A DNA stretch of 64,000 bases from Hyphomicrobiales bacterium (GTDB lineage Bacteria > Pseudomonadota > Alphaproteobacteria > Rhizobiales > Rhizobiaceae). The translations under genes were made by a program, and so were the position numbers. Of the stretch, positions 44,746-55,822 are shown one piece after another; positions within the stretch are counted from its first letter, which is position 1, and each line of letters starts with the position of its first letter. Below the pieces are notes generated by a model. That model saw only the letters and a program-made list of their open reading frames with translations, was not told the DNA's origin and did no database searches. The DNA is taken from positions 173,737 to 237,736 of the forward strand of contig UEGQ01000015.1 in the NCBI GenBank assembly GCA_900466005.1. The letters run 5' to 3'.

Positions 44746-45213
44746 CTAGCCGGCGTCCTCTTCCTCCCTCTGCAGGCGAGCGATGAGGTGTTCCATCGAC
44801 TCCGCCATCGCGAGGCACTGGTCGATCGGCGTCACCGAAAGGGTCCTTTCGATCAGCTCGGTCTGGATTGTCATGGCCCGTTCGGTGACGTCACGACCTT
44901 TCTCGGTCAGGAAGAGGCGCAATACGCGCTTGTCCTTTGGATCGTCGCGCCGGGAGATCAGCCCGCGCTTTTCCATCTGCGGCAGCAGCATGCTCATATT
45001 CGAACGACCGACCAGCAGCTTGCGCGCCAGCTCCTGCTGCGAAATGCCTTCGTGCCGATAGAGATTGATCAGGATATCGAGATGCGGCGTCTTGATGTCG
45101 AGCGGCGCCAGCGCGCGACCGAGCGCCGTCTGCATCATCTGGCAGGCACGGCCGACGGCGATCCAGCTTCGAAAACGTGGATGGTCCCAGGGAAGGGATT
45201 GATTTTTGTTCAT
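44746..45213 (-). CDS. MarR-family transcriptional regulator
   Basis: The ATG at 45213 gives 155 residues. An ATG at 45237 would add eight, but it lies inside the operator palindrome. The winged helix is LARKLLVGRSNMSMLLPQME with wing RRDDPKDKRVLR. It diverges from an alpha/beta hydrolase gene (start 45262). The 16-base palindrome between them makes control of both likely. MarR proteins release DNA on binding phenolic or lipid-like ligands. Confidence 0.9.
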   Translation of the reverse strand: MNKNQSLPWDHPRFRSWIAVGRACQMMQTALGRALAPLDIKTPHLDILINLYRHEGISQQELARKLLVGRSNMSMLLPQMEKRGLISRRDDPKDKRVLRLFLTEKGRDVTERAMTIQTELIERTLSVTPIDQCLAMAESMEHLIARLQREEEDAG

Positions 45214-45227
45214 CGTTGTACTTTTAT

Positions 45228-45243
45228 TGTTCAGCATTGAACA
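45228..45243. promoter_or_regulatory. Palindrome, MarR operator candidate
   Basis: TGTTCA and TGAACA are exact complements with spacer GCAT. It lies between the divergent MarR (start 45213) and hydrolase (start 45262) genes. Confidence 0.65.
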
Positions 45244-45261
45244 TTGCAGGAGAGTCCCACT

Positions 45262-46194
45262 ATGGCATCCTTCGCGCTCGCGGTCACCCGCTTCGGCTTC
45301 TCGTTCGCCGGTTCCGTGTCTCCCGATCTCGCCGGGAGATTGGCGTTCTCGCTCTTCTGCCGCACGCCGCCCCGCCGGCCGAAAGACGGCAAGGCCGCGT
45401 CCGCGCTCGCCAGCGGCACCGAGCAACTGACAGGAGCCGAGCGGATCATACTGCCGGTCTCCTCGGGCAACATCGCCGCCCGCCGCCTGGGTGCAGAGAA
45501 TGCCGACGCGCCGCGGGTGCTTATCGTACACGGCTGGGGCTCGCGCGCCGAATATCTCGCGAAGCTCGCGATCGGTCTTCACCGGAGCGGGGCGGAGGTC
45601 GTGCTGCTCGATCTGCCGGGACACGGGCATTCCTCGGGTCGGCGGCTGAACCTGCGCCTTGCTGCGGAGGCGATCTGCGCCGTCCAAGAACGGCTCGGCT
45701 TCTTCGATGTCGCGGTTGGCCATTCCTTCGGCGGGGCTGCGGTGATGACTGCGATCGGCGGCGTCTTTCCCTGTGCTTGCCGCTTCGAGCCGGGCAGGGT
45801 GGTACTCCTTGCTGCGCCGAGCAACATACACTGGGTGATCGAAGGCTTCTGCGGGATGCTGAAGCTTCGCCCCGCCGTGCGGCGGGCCATGGTGAAACGC
45901 GCCGAAGCGGTTGCGGGCTGTCCGGTCGATGCGCTCGACACCGTCCCGATCGCCGCGCGGATCGGGCGCAAGATCCTCGTTCTGCATGCCGAAGAGGACA
46001 AGGAGGTGCGTGCCGAGCATGCCCGCCGCTTGGAAAGGGCCGGTAATCATGTGACGGTGCGGTGGGCGAATGGCCTCGGTCACCGGAGGATCGTCGCGGC
46101 GCCGGAAATCATCGCCGAGGTCGCGTCCTTCGTCTTCGATGACAACGAAGGGATCGCTGACGAGCCGGAGCGGCGACTGTCGTCGTCCTGTTAG
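45262..46194 (+). CDS. Alpha/beta hydrolase
   Basis: The 310-residue protein shows the oxyanion-hole HGWGS near residue 96, the nucleophile elbow GHSFGG and a late HRR that could hold the catalytic histidine (GLGHRRI). The acid residue is likely in HAEEDKEV. It starts behind CAGGAGAG. Esterase, lipase or peptidase activity is possible; the MarR partner suggests that its substrate or a related lipophilic compound is the inducer. Confidence 0.87.
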   Translation: MASFALAVTRFGFSFAGSVSPDLAGRLAFSLFCRTPPRRPKDGKAASALASGTEQLTGAERIILPVSSGNIAARRLGAENADAPRVLIVHGWGSRAEYLAKLAIGLHRSGAEVVLLDLPGHGHSSGRRLNLRLAAEAICAVQERLGFFDVAVGHSFGGAAVMTAIGGVFPCACRFEPGRVVLLAAPSNIHWVIEGFCGMLKLRPAVRRAMVKRAEAVAGCPVDALDTVPIAARIGRKILVLHAEEDKEVRAEHARRLERAGNHVTVRWANGLGHRRIVAAPEIIAEVASFVFDDNEGIADEPERRLSSSC

Positions 46195-46239
46195 GGAATC
46201 GGCTATAGATCGGGACGCTTGTATCTCCGGGAGGTTCCG

Positions 46240-46848
46240 ATGAAGACGATCCGCACCGTCGAAGAACTCGTGGCACGCTACGGCGAGCCGGGCGAGGCCT
46301 CTCTGGTGAAGGTGACGTCGTTCCTCACACCGGCCTATCGGCGCATGATCGAAGCCTCGCCCTTCGTCGCTCTTGCAACGGTTGGAGAAGACGGGCTCGA
46401 TTGCTCGCCGCGCGGCGATCCGGGCGGCGCCGTCCGCATCGAGGACGAACGCCATCTCGCGCTGCCGGACTGGCGCGGCAACAATCGAATCGACTCGCTC
46501 CGGAACATCGTGCGGGATCCGCGCGTCGCGCTGATGTTCCTGGTACCGGGCTCAAACAGCGTGGTGTGGGTCAACGGAAAGGCCGTGGTATCGGTCGACG
46601 AGACGCTGATCGACAGTTTCGAGATGGAGGGCAAGCATCCGCGCAGCGTCGTGGTCGTCACCATCGGAGAGGTCTATTTCCAGTGTGCCCGGGCTGTCAT
46701 GCGGGCGGACCTGTGGAACCCCGAGCGCTTCGTCGATCCGAAGAGCTTGCCGACGCCGGGCGACATGCTGCAGGCGGCGAAGGCCGATTTCGACAAGGAT
46801 GCCTATGACAGGGAATGGCCGGCACGCGCCGCCAGGACGATGTGGTAG
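46240..46848 (+). CDS. Pyridoxamine 5'-phosphate oxidase family (MSMEG_1061-type) FMN protein
   Basis: The ATG at 46240 with GGGAGG upstream gives 202 residues. The split-barrel fold is visible at ASPFVALATVGEDGLDCSPRGDPGG, followed by LPDWRGNNRIDSL and the C-terminal QCARAVMRADLW. This subgroup binds FMN or F420 and reduces or oxidises unknown small molecules; it is not the true vitamin B6 enzyme. The preceding hydrolase gene is 45 bases away on the same strand. Confidence 0.85.
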   Translation: MKTIRTVEELVARYGEPGEASLVKVTSFLTPAYRRMIEASPFVALATVGEDGLDCSPRGDPGGAVRIEDERHLALPDWRGNNRIDSLRNIVRDPRVALMFLVPGSNSVVWVNGKAVVSVDETLIDSFEMEGKHPRSVVVVTIGEVYFQCARAVMRADLWNPERFVDPKSLPTPGDMLQAAKADFDKDAYDREWPARAARTMW

Positions 46849-46858
46849 TCGGCCTCCG

Positions 46859-47929
46859 TCAGCGACGGTAGATGAGCCAGCTCTTGGTGAAGTCCTTCTT
46901 CATGCCGTCCTCGAACTGCCGGGTGCAGTTGCGGCCGGCATTCTTGGCGCAATAAAGGGCGATGTCGGCCTTGGCGTAGAGCTCGCCCGGGTCCTCGGCG
47001 GCGTTCGCCATGCACAGGCCGAGGGAAAGCGTGATCGGACCGTAGTTGACGCCGGTCCTGGAATTCTTGAACGGCGTCGTCTCCAGCGCCAGACGCACGC
47101 GCTCACACATCTGCATGATCTCGTCCGGCGTATTTCCGTCGACGATGATGGCGAATTCCTCGCCGCCGGTACGGGACACGAAGACATCCTTGCGGACATT
47201 CGTGCGGATGACGGTGGCGACGGAGGCGAGGATCTTGTCGCCGACGGGATGGCCGTAGCCATCGTTGATCTTCTTGAAGTGGTCGATGTCGGCGAGCACG
47301 AGGCCCGTCAGCGGCAGATTGAAGCTTCCGTCATAGATTGCCGCGAGCTTCTCGTCGAAGGCGCGTCGGTTGGCGATCCGCGTCAGGGAGTCGGTGTTGG
47401 CGATGCGCTTGTACTCGTCGAGCTCCTTGCGGACCTCGGCCATCTCCTGGGATTTCTGCTCGACGCTCTCGACGGTCTTCTCGCCGTGCGCCATCGTGTC
47501 GCCGGTCGCTTCCTGCAGGAGCGCGATCGCGCTGCGCAGAAGTTCGGCGCTGTTCTTGTTCTTGGCATCGATGCGGTTGCAGGTTTCGCCGAGGAGCTTG
47601 TTGTAGCTTTCGAGTGAACTCTGTTCCTGCTTCAGGAGCCCCATCAGTCCGTCGAGCTCGGTTACGATCCGGCTGTGAACGTTCTCGATCATGCGCGACT
47701 GGTGGTGGCGGCCGAAATACTGTTCACCGAGCGTGTCGAGTTCTTCCTGCGTCGCCTTGCTGCCGAGTGCCGAGAGGTCGCGCGTCAGTGCCGGATTGGA
47801 GCCGATATAGGCTTCATAGAACAACTCGTAGTTACGCGGGATCGGTGCTACGCCCATGGTGCGCATGGCGTAGGTAATCTGTGCGGCGATGTCCGGAACC
47901 GGCGCCTTCGGCGTCACGCCCGTGTTCAT
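46859..47929 (-). CDS. GGDEF diguanylate cyclase with helical N-terminal domain
   Basis: The 356-residue soluble protein has a long helical N-terminal region (about 1-185, partly coiled coil) of unknown sensing role. The GGDEF domain (about 190-350) carries the intact active site RTGGEEF. The inhibitory-site position nine residues upstream reads RKDV instead of RxxD, so product inhibition is probably weak. It should make cyclic di-GMP. It converges with the PPOX gene and stands alone. Confidence 0.92.
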   Translation of the reverse strand: MNTGVTPKAPVPDIAAQITYAMRTMGVAPIPRNYELFYEAYIGSNPALTRDLSALGSKATQEELDTLGEQYFGRHHQSRMIENVHSRIVTELDGLMGLLKQEQSSLESYNKLLGETCNRIDAKNKNSAELLRSAIALLQEATGDTMAHGEKTVESVEQKSQEMAEVRKELDEYKRIANTDSLTRIANRRAFDEKLAAIYDGSFNLPLTGLVLADIDHFKKINDGYGHPVGDKILASVATVIRTNVRKDVFVSRTGGEEFAIIVDGNTPDEIMQMCERVRLALETTPFKNSRTGVNYGPITLSLGLCMANAAEDPGELYAKADIALYCAKNAGRNCTRQFEDGMKKDFTKSWLIYRR

Positions 47930-48102
47930 CGCGAAATCCCTCCTCTCCGAGTCCCCTGATTCGTCTTGTTAAGATAAACTTCAACTCTTTGGAAATGCTT
48001 AATTCCGCAAGCCCCAATTATAGTCGGGTTTCATGCTTATAAGTAACTATGGAAATTCTTTAAGATGCTGATAATATTGACATCTCGTCTTCAATTAAAA
48101 TG

Positions 48103-48130
48103 CGGCGGAGCGCCGTCCGGCGCTCCGCCG
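48103..48130 (-). terminator. Rho-independent terminator of the class I fumarase gene
   Basis: CGGCGGAGCGCCG pairs perfectly with CGGCGCTCCGCCG (loop TC, so an effective 12-bp stem with a 4-base loop). On the minus strand it is followed by CATTTTAATTG. It lies 24 bases after the stop. Confidence 0.85.
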
Positions 48131-48153
48131 TTAATCTCTGCCGAGTTGTATTC

Positions 48154-49761
<1,608 letters not shown>

Positions 49762-49892
49762 TTTCGGAAAACCTTGGAAGCGATGGGATGCGATGGCGGT
49801 GGTTTAAGGGCACGCATCGCAAAGATCAATGATTCTAAGGTTGCGGTGCCGCCGCCGTCTTGCGACGCCGCGGGGGCGCCTGCCGCGGTCGT

Positions 49893-49911
49893 CTTGCCGG
49901 ATCACGGCAAG
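49893..49911 (-). terminator. Weak hairpin after fumC
   Basis: CTTGCCG and CGGCAAG pair around loop GATCA, 9 bases past the fumC stop on the minus strand. There is no T-run, so it may only attenuate transcription into the class I gene. Confidence 0.3.
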
Positions 49912-49919
49912 GTGGCCGG

Positions 49920-51311
49920 TCAGGAGGGGCCGATCATCTTCTCCGGGCGCACGATCGCATCATATTGCTCTTCGCTGACCAGCCCGCTCGCGAGCGCTTC
50001 CTCCTTCAGTGTCGTTCCGTTCCGGTGAGCGGTCTTGGCGATCTTGGCGGCGTTGTCGTAGCCGATTACCGGAGCAAGCGCGGTCACCAGCATCAGCGAA
50101 CGCTCGACGCCGGCGCGGATGTTGTCCTCGCGGGCCTCGATGCCGGTGACGCAGTTGTCGGTGAACGAGCGGGCGGCGTCGCCGAGAAGCTGCACCGACT
50201 GCAGAAAGTTGTAGGCCATCATCGGATTGTAGACGTTGAGTTCGAAATGGCCCTGGCTGCCGGCAAAGGTGATCGCCGCATGGTTGCCGAAGATGTGGGC
50301 GCAGACCTGCGTCATCGCTTCCGACTGGGTGGGGTTCACCTTGCCCGGCATGATCGACGAGCCCGGCTCGTTTTCCGGCAGGGCGAGTTCGCCGAGCCCC
50401 GCTCGCGGGCCGGAGCCGAGGAAGCGGATGTCGTTGGCGATCTTGAAGCAGGCGGCGGCCGCAGCGTTGATCGCGCCGTGGGCAAACACCATGGCGTCGT
50501 GGGCGGCGAGCGCCTCGAACTTGTTCGGCGCCGTGACGAAGGGCAGGCCGATGATCGTGGCGATCTCCTCCGCCACCTTCTCGGCGAAGCCTTTCGGCGC
50601 GTTGAGGCCGGTTCCGACGGCGGTGCCGCCCTGGGCGAGCTCGTAGAGCCCCGGAAGCGTGATCTCGATCCGCCCGATCGCCGAGGCGACCTGCGCGGCA
50701 TAGCCGGAGAATTCCTGGCCGAGGGTGAGCGGGGTGGCATCCTGCGTGTGCGTGCGGCCGATCTTGATGATGTGCGAGAAGGATTTCGCCTTGGCATCAA
50801 GGGCCTGGTGCAGATGTTTGAGATTTGGAATCAGGTGGCGGACGATCTGCACCGCGCAGGCGATGTGCATCGCTGTCGGATAGGTGTCGTTCGACGACTG
50901 GCTCATGTTGACGTGGTCGTTCGGATGCACCGGCTTCTTCGAGCCCTTCGTGCCGCCGAGCATCTCGATCGCCCGGTTGGAGATCACCTCGTTGGCGTTC
51001 ATGTTGGACTGCGTGCCGGACCCCGTCTGCCAGACGACGAGCGGAAAATGGTCGTCGAGCTTTCCCTCGATCACCTCCTGGGCCGCATCGACGATCGCAT
51101 TGCCGAGGACCGGATCGAGGATGCCGAGGGCCATGTTGGCGCGCGCTGCCGCCTGCTTGACGATGCCGAGCGCCCGCACGATCGACAGTGGCTGCTTCTC
51201 CCAGCCGATCCTGAAGTTGCCGCGTGAACGCTCCGCCTGAGCGCCCCAATAACGATCATCCGCCACCTCGACAGGGCCGAAAGTGTCGGTTTCCGTGCGT
51301 GTTTTCGTCAT
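49920..51311 (-). CDS. fumC: Fumarate hydratase class II
   Basis: The ATG at 51311 gives 463 residues, the standard FumC length; in-frame codons further upstream have no homology. Signatures are [10 protein letters not shown], the SSND(T)YPTAMHIA block and [11 protein letters not shown] with the conserved lyase loop. This iron-free, stable tetramer catalyses fumarate to malate. Having it beside the Fe-S class I enzyme gives a backup under iron limitation or oxidative stress; the order is fumC first. Confidence 0.96.
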   Translation of the reverse strand: MTKTRTETDTFGPVEVADDRYWGAQAERSRGNFRIGWEKQPLSIVRALGIVKQAAARANMALGILDPVLGNAIVDAAQEVIEGKLDDHFPLVVWQTGSGTQSNMNANEVISNRAIEMLGGTKGSKKPVHPNDHVNMSQSSNDTYPTAMHIACAVQIVRHLIPNLKHLHQALDAKAKSFSHIIKIGRTHTQDATPLTLGQEFSGYAAQVASAIGRIEITLPGLYELAQGGTAVGTGLNAPKGFAEKVAEEIATIIGLPFVTAPNKFEALAAHDAMVFAHGAINAAAAACFKIANDIRFLGSGPRAGLGELALPENEPGSSIMPGKVNPTQSEAMTQVCAHIFGNHAAITFAGSQGHFELNVYNPMMAYNFLQSVQLLGDAARSFTDNCVTGIEAREDNIRAGVERSLMLVTALAPVIGYDNAAKIAKTAHRNGTTLKEEALASGLVSEEQYDAIVRPEKMIGPS

Positions 51312-51693
51312 GACTGCACCTTCTCGCCCGAGATTGTCGCGTCCTTCAGCTGTTAATCTAGTCCGGCGCCGCGCGGGCGCAATCGCCTGACGTGAATTTG
51401 AGGAGCGTCCGTGACCGCGGTCGTTCGTGATTTCCATCCAGGGTTGCCGTCATCCTGCGGCGACGACCCGGCCCGGTCGGTTGTTTGGAAAAAATTAACG
51501 ATATATTCGACTAGAATACGCGCTGTTTCCCCTGAACGCCGCGTGGGCAGTCACATAATTTTTACGGGCCCGACGGCTCTGACCAGCCCGCGCGACCTTT
51601 TCATTGGAGAGCCGTTGGGCTAGTCGTCCGCGAAACGTCGATCATGGGCGAATCCGGCTTGCCGCAGCACCTGATTGGAAATTGAGAGAACGA
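51312..51693. other. Divergent intergenic region between fumC and L,D-transpeptidase genes
   Basis: These 382 bases hold the promoters of both genes. An AT-rich stretch around 51485-51530 is the best promoter region. A GTG at 51411 with AGGAG upstream opens a 70-codon frame, but its composition is not protein-like. Nothing else is seen. Confidence 0.4.
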
Positions 51694-53592
51694 ATGACCC
51701 GATACAAGACCATCGCGCTGACGGCGGCATTTGCTGCGTTCACGGCCCTGAGTACTGCGCCGCGCCCTGCGGCCGCAATCACGCTGCTCGAGATGCTGCG
51801 CGGCGGTCCGGGTGTCGACAATCGCCAGCGGAGCAACGATACCTTCTTCGGCCGGCGTATTCCCGGCGTTTCCGATCCGACGGCCGATCCCGAACCGCTG
51901 CCGAAGGTCAGCGGACCGCGCTACTACACCTATAAGCCGGAAGGGACGCGCCCGGTGACGATCGCCGCGCCAGCCACGGCCGCCGCTCAGCCTGTAGTCA
52001 CCGGTTCCGACGCTTCGACGACCGCGAGCATCGCGCCGGTCGATCCGCAGTCGGAGCAGCGCCGGATGCTCTCCGAAACGAAGTTGCGTGCGCCTGACGA
52101 TATCGCCGCTGCCGCCGAGGCCTATTACAATGCCGGCCGCCCGATGATCTGGGTGACCGAGAATGGCATATCGGAACGTGCCCGTTCGGCGCTCGCCGCT
52201 TTCGCCGAGGCGGATCTCGTCGGGCTGGTCCCCGAGGACTACCTCGTCGCCGAGCCGGCCGAAGCGACCGCGGATACAGACCCGCTCGCCCGTCAGCGCG
52301 AACTCATGGCCTTCGAGCTTTCCATGTCGATCAAGGCGCTGACCTATGTCGGCGACACGGTGCGCGGCCGCATCGATCCGAACAAGCTCTCCGGCTACCA
52401 CGACATCAAGCGCAAGACGGTCAACTTCAAGCCGCTCCTCAACATGATGCGGCTCAGCCCCGATGTCGGCGCCTACCTCAAGAGCCGCATGCCGGCGAAC
52501 CCGCAGTTCCAGGCGTTGCAGGCGGAACTCGTCCGTCTCAAGGCCGCGCAGAACGATCCGGCGCAGACGATCTCGATCGCCCCGGGCACGCTCCTGAAGC
52601 CCGGCGTCAGCAATCCCGAGCTCGCGAACGTCGTCGCCGCCATCAGGCTGCGAGCCTCCGAGACCCTGAAGACGGAGCATGCCGCCACGCTTGCCGCCTA
52701 TACGGGGACGCCGGAATACACGCCGGAACTCGTGGCGCTCGTCGAAGGCTTCCAGAAGGAAAGTGGCCTGCATCCCGACGGCGTCGTCGGCAAGGCGACC
52801 ATCCGGACGCTGATGGGTGACAGCAATGCCGCCAAGATCGAGAAACTCGTGGTGGCGATGGAGGAGCTGCGCTGGCTGCCCGCCGATCTCGGCTCCCGCT
52901 ACGTCTTCATCAACCAGCCGGCCTTCATGGCCTACTACGTGAACGAGGGGCGGCCGGAACTGTCGATGCGGGTCGTGGTCGGCTCCAAGGCGAACCAGAC
53001 CTACTTCTTCAACGACCAGATCGAAACCGTCGAGTTCAACCCCTACTGGGGCGTGCCGAAGTCGATCATCATCAACGAGATGCTGCCGAAGCTCCGCCGG
53101 GATCCGAGTTATCTCGATCGTCTGGGCTACGAGGTGAGCTATGGTGGCCGCAAGGTTTCCTCGAGCGCCGTCGACTGGAATTCCACGCACAATGTCGACG
53201 TCCGCCAGCCGCCGGGAAGCGACAATGCGCTCGGCGAGCTGAAGATCCTCTTCCCGAACGCGCATTCGATCTACATGCACGACACACCGTCGAAGGGCTT
53301 CTTCAAGCGCGACATGCGGGCGCTGAGTCACGGCTGCGTGCGTCTCTCCGAGCCGCGCCGGATGGCTGCCGCGGTGATGGGGACGACCGTCGAGGACATC
53401 GGTACGCAGATCGCGGCCGGCCAGAACCGTGCGGTCCAGGTACCGCAGAAGATCCCGGTTTATGTCTCGTATTTCACGGCATGGCCGAACAAGGACGGCG
53501 TGGTGGAGTATTTCGACGACGTCTACGGCCGCGACGAGTACACCCGCAAGGCCTTTGTTGTGACGAGCGAGGCTCGCTCGGCGCGCAGCTGA
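51694..53592 (+). CDS. Large L,D-transpeptidase (YcbB-like)
   Basis: From the ATG at 51694 the protein has 632 residues with a signal peptide of about 28. A central peptidoglycan-binding-like domain (GFQKESGLHPDGVVGKATIRTL, about residues 350-372) precedes the YkuD catalytic domain. There IYMHDTPSKGFF and SHGCVRLSEP carry the conserved His and catalytic Cys. It forms 3-3 crosslinks in peptidoglycan, important in Rhizobiales that grow at the pole. It is followed by a hairpin and the convergent gph gene. Confidence 0.92.
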   Translation: MTRYKTIALTAAFAAFTALSTAPRPAAAITLLEMLRGGPGVDNRQRSNDTFFGRRIPGVSDPTADPEPLPKVSGPRYYTYKPEGTRPVTIAAPATAAAQPVVTGSDASTTASIAPVDPQSEQRRMLSETKLRAPDDIAAAAEAYYNAGRPMIWVTENGISERARSALAAFAEADLVGLVPEDYLVAEPAEATADTDPLARQRELMAFELSMSIKALTYVGDTVRGRIDPNKLSGYHDIKRKTVNFKPLLNMMRLSPDVGAYLKSRMPANPQFQALQAELVRLKAAQNDPAQTISIAPGTLLKPGVSNPELANVVAAIRLRASETLKTEHAATLAAYTGTPEYTPELVALVEGFQKESGLHPDGVVGKATIRTLMGDSNAAKIEKLVVAMEELRWLPADLGSRYVFINQPAFMAYYVNEGRPELSMRVVVGSKANQTYFFNDQIETVEFNPYWGVPKSIIINEMLPKLRRDPSYLDRLGYEVSYGGRKVSSSAVDWNSTHNVDVRQPPGSDNALGELKILFPNAHSIYMHDTPSKGFFKRDMRALSHGCVRLSEPRRMAAAVMGTTVEDIGTQIAAGQNRAVQVPQKIPVYVSYFTAWPNKDGVVEYFDDVYGRDEYTRKAFVVTSEARSARS

Positions 53593-53600
53593 GCGGGCGC

Positions 53601-53623
53601 CGCGGGGAGGTCATCTCCCCGCG
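53601..53623. terminator. Terminator hairpin between convergent genes
   Basis: CGCGGGGAG and CTCCCCGCG are exact complements with loop GTCAT. It starts 9 bases after the transpeptidase stop and overlaps the last codons of gph on the other strand. Confidence 0.6.
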
Positions 53624-54288
53624 AGCATGTCCTCGATCAAGGCGGGCGTCAGCTCGTCGAAATGGTTGATGAGACGGTCTGCACCCAGCTCCTCGACCGG
53701 TTTGTCCGAATAGCCGAAGGGCACGACGATCGACGGGACGCCGGCGTTTTTCGCGGCGAGTACGTCGTTGATGCTGTCACCGACCATGATCGCGCGCCGC
53801 GGATCGCCACCCGCCTTTTCGATCGTGCCGGTCAGATGGCCCGCGTCCGGCTTACGGACCGCGAAGGTATCGCCGCCGGCGATCACCGAAAAATGTCCGG
53901 AAAGGCCGAGCTTTTCGATCAGCGGAATCGCCAGTTCCTCGATCTTGTTGGTGCAGACGGCAAGGCCGTAACCGGCCTCGGCAAGTCTGGCGAGCGCGTC
54001 GGCAAGTCCGGGAAAAGGTCGGCTCTCGCCGGGCATTTCAGATTTGTAATGGGCGATGAAGCGGTCCAGCAGGGCCCCCAGATCCTCCTGCGTCAGCGGT
54101 ACGTCGCGAAGCCGGAAGGCACGCTCGATCATCACACGCGCGCCGTTCCCGACGAGGTGCGTGACGTCCTCATAGCCGACGGGGGCGAGCCCGGCGGCGG
54201 CGATGGTGTGGTTGAGGCTGCTGATCAGGTCCGGCGCAGTGTCGATCAGAGTGCCGTCGAGATCGAAGACGATGATGGGGGCGGTCAA
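53611..54288 (-). CDS. gph: Phosphoglycolate phosphatase
   Basis: The 225-residue HAD hydrolase has the nucleophile motif FDLDGTLIDT (residues 8-17), the second motif around CTNK and the third GDSINDVLAAKNAG. It dephosphorylates 2-phosphoglycolate from DNA repair or Rubisco side reactions. It is transcribed opposite to the flanking transpeptidase and rpiA genes. Other HAD substrates are possible, but length and motifs match Gph. Confidence 0.9.
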   Translation of the reverse strand: MTAPIIVFDLDGTLIDTAPDLISSLNHTIAAAGLAPVGYEDVTHLVGNGARVMIERAFRLRDVPLTQEDLGALLDRFIAHYKSEMPGESRPFPGLADALARLAEAGYGLAVCTNKIEELAIPLIEKLGLSGHFSVIAGGDTFAVRKPDAGHLTGTIEKAGGDPRRAIMVGDSINDVLAAKNAGVPSIVVPFGYSDKPVEELGADRLINHFDELTPALIEDMLAGR

Positions 54289-54439
54289 TCCGGGTCTCCG
54301 CTGGTACGAGGTGTTCCAGAGAGCCGGTTATGGCATGGACAGGCGAATTGCAACCACGATGCCGCATGCTGGGGGCTTTCGTTTGTTCCATGAGCCGTGT
54401 AAACAGCTTCACGACGAAACAGACTGGAGCTGACGGCGT

Positions 54440-55132
54440 ATGGACGCCCGCGAAATGAAGATCAAAGCCGCCGCGGCGGCACTGGAGCATGTGCGCGACG
54501 GGATGCGTCTCGGCATCGGAACCGGCTCCACTGCGGAAGAGTTCGTCCGGCTTCTTGCGGAAAAGGTCTCCGCGGGCCTTCGGGTCGAAGGGGTTCCGAC
54601 ATCCGAGCGGACGGCGCGGCTCTGCGTCGAACTCGGCGTGCCGCTGAAGTCGCTCGACGAGCTTCCGGAACTCGACCTCACCATCGACGGAGCAGACGAA
54701 GTGGACGGCCGGCTGCGCCTCATCAAGGGCGGCGGCGGCGCGCTTCTGCGCGAAAAGATCGTCGCCGCGGCCTCGCAGCGCATGATCGTGATTGCCGACG
54801 AGAGCAAGGTCGTCGACACGCTCGGCCGTTTCCCGCTGCCGATCGAGATCAATCCTTTCGGCCAGGCCGCCACCCTCATCGCCATCGAGAAGGTCGCAGC
54901 GCGACTGGGTCTTTCCGGCGAACTCAAGATGCGCGCCTCGGGCGACGGTCTTTTCACAACGGACGGCGGACACTTCATCGTCGACGCATCTTTTGGCCGC
55001 ATTCCTGATGCAGAGGCCTTGGCGAGAGAACTGAATTCCATCCCCGGCGTCGTGGAACACGGGTTGTTCATCAATCTGGCAACGCTCGCCATCATCGCTG
55101 GTCCGGCCGGCGCGCGTGTGCTTGAGGCATAA
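54440..55132 (+). CDS. rpiA: Ribose-5-phosphate isomerase A
   Basis: The 230-residue enzyme has all RpiA signatures: [12 protein letters not shown], the active-site DGADEVD and [13 protein letters not shown]. It interconverts ribose 5-phosphate and ribulose 5-phosphate in the pentose phosphate pathway. The DUF2059 gene follows 24 bases later on the same strand, so both probably share a transcript that ends at the terminator at 55727. Confidence 0.96.
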   Translation: MDAREMKIKAAAAALEHVRDGMRLGIGTGSTAEEFVRLLAEKVSAGLRVEGVPTSERTARLCVELGVPLKSLDELPELDLTIDGADEVDGRLRLIKGGGGALLREKIVAAASQRMIVIADESKVVDTLGRFPLPIEINPFGQAATLIAIEKVAARLGLSGELKMRASGDGLFTTDGGHFIVDASFGRIPDAEALARELNSIPGVVEHGLFINLATLAIIAGPAGARVLEA

Positions 55133-55156
55133 TACTAGACAGGAGCATTGAATTTC

Positions 55157-55702
55157 ATGATCAAGTATTCCGGTTTCGGCCGTCTTGCGTCTGCCGCCGT
55201 CGTTCTCGGAGGGCTCATGCTCGGCGCCTCCGCCAAGGCGCAGGATATTTCTCCGGAGCACCTGCAGGCTGCACGGACCGCAATCACCGTCCTCGGCGTC
55301 ACCGACCGCTTCGACAATATCCTGCCGGCTGTCGCCGACCGCCTCAAGATGCAGCTGATTCAGGCCTATCCGAACCTGCAGGACGAAATCTACGGGGAAG
55401 TCGACAAGCAGGCGCTTTCGCTTGCCGCCCGTCGTGGCGATCTGGAGAAGGAAGCGGCCATGGTCTACGCCAAGGCCTTCACCGCTGATGAGCTCAAGGT
55501 GATTTCCGACTTCTACAGCAGCGATGCCGGCAAGAAGCTCCTGAAGGACGGACCGATCGCCACCCGCGAACTGATGAAGGCCGCCGACATCTGGACCGCC
55601 GGCGTTGCGCGCGACCTGGAGAAGCAGACCAACGACGCCCTTCTGAGCGCCGTCGGTACGCAGGCTCCTGCCACCGATCCGGCCGCCGCGCCGAAGCCGT
55701 AA
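55157..55702 (+). CDS. Secreted DUF2059 domain protein
   Basis: The ATG at 55157 gives 181 residues; a TTG at 55148 lies too close to AGGAG. A signal peptide of about 29 residues ends KAQ. The mature protein is helical with the DUF2059 mark FTADELKVISDFYSSDAGKKLL. Such periplasmic proteins are widespread in Rhizobiales and of unknown function. It sits between rpiA and gor. Confidence 0.87.
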   Translation: MIKYSGFGRLASAAVVLGGLMLGASAKAQDISPEHLQAARTAITVLGVTDRFDNILPAVADRLKMQLIQAYPNLQDEIYGEVDKQALSLAARRGDLEKEAAMVYAKAFTADELKVISDFYSSDAGKKLLKDGPIATRELMKAADIWTAGVARDLEKQTNDALLSAVGTQAPATDPAAAPKP

Positions 55703-55726
55703 GGCGATCACGAATTCGTTTTTGCG

Positions 55727-55757
55727 AAGCCCGGAAGTTCTTCCGGGCTTTTCTTTT
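55727..55757 (+). terminator. Rho-independent terminator after the DUF2059 gene
   Basis: AAGCCCGGAAG pairs with CTTCCGGGCTT (two-base gap, effective loop four), followed by TTCTTTT. It lies 25 bases after the stop and ends the rpiA-DUF2059 unit. Confidence 0.9.
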
Positions 55758-55822
55758 GGCCGGTGCCCGCCCTATATCGGGGGCGGGCTCACCGGTCCCT
55801 TGTTGTTCTCCAGGAGTTTCTG

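Noticed and set aside
44746..46455. A 569-codon frame that joins the MarR gene to antisense sequence of the hydrolase
   Set aside because: Only the last 155 codons carry MarR homology. The rest is antisense to a certain gene.
47969..47983. CtrA-like site TTAA-N7-TTCA upstream of the GGDEF gene
   Set aside because: One half-site is mismatched, and such partial matches are expected by chance in an AT-rich gap.
51411..51623. A 70-codon GTG frame with AGGAG upstream
   Set aside because: Composition is not protein-like and it lies in the AT-rich promoter area of the transpeptidase gene. It is noted only in the intergenic entry.
51601..53331. A 576-codon minus-strand frame opposite the L,D-transpeptidase
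   Set aside because: Its composition is Arg/Gly/Val-rich without any domain. The plus strand encodes a clear transpeptidase.
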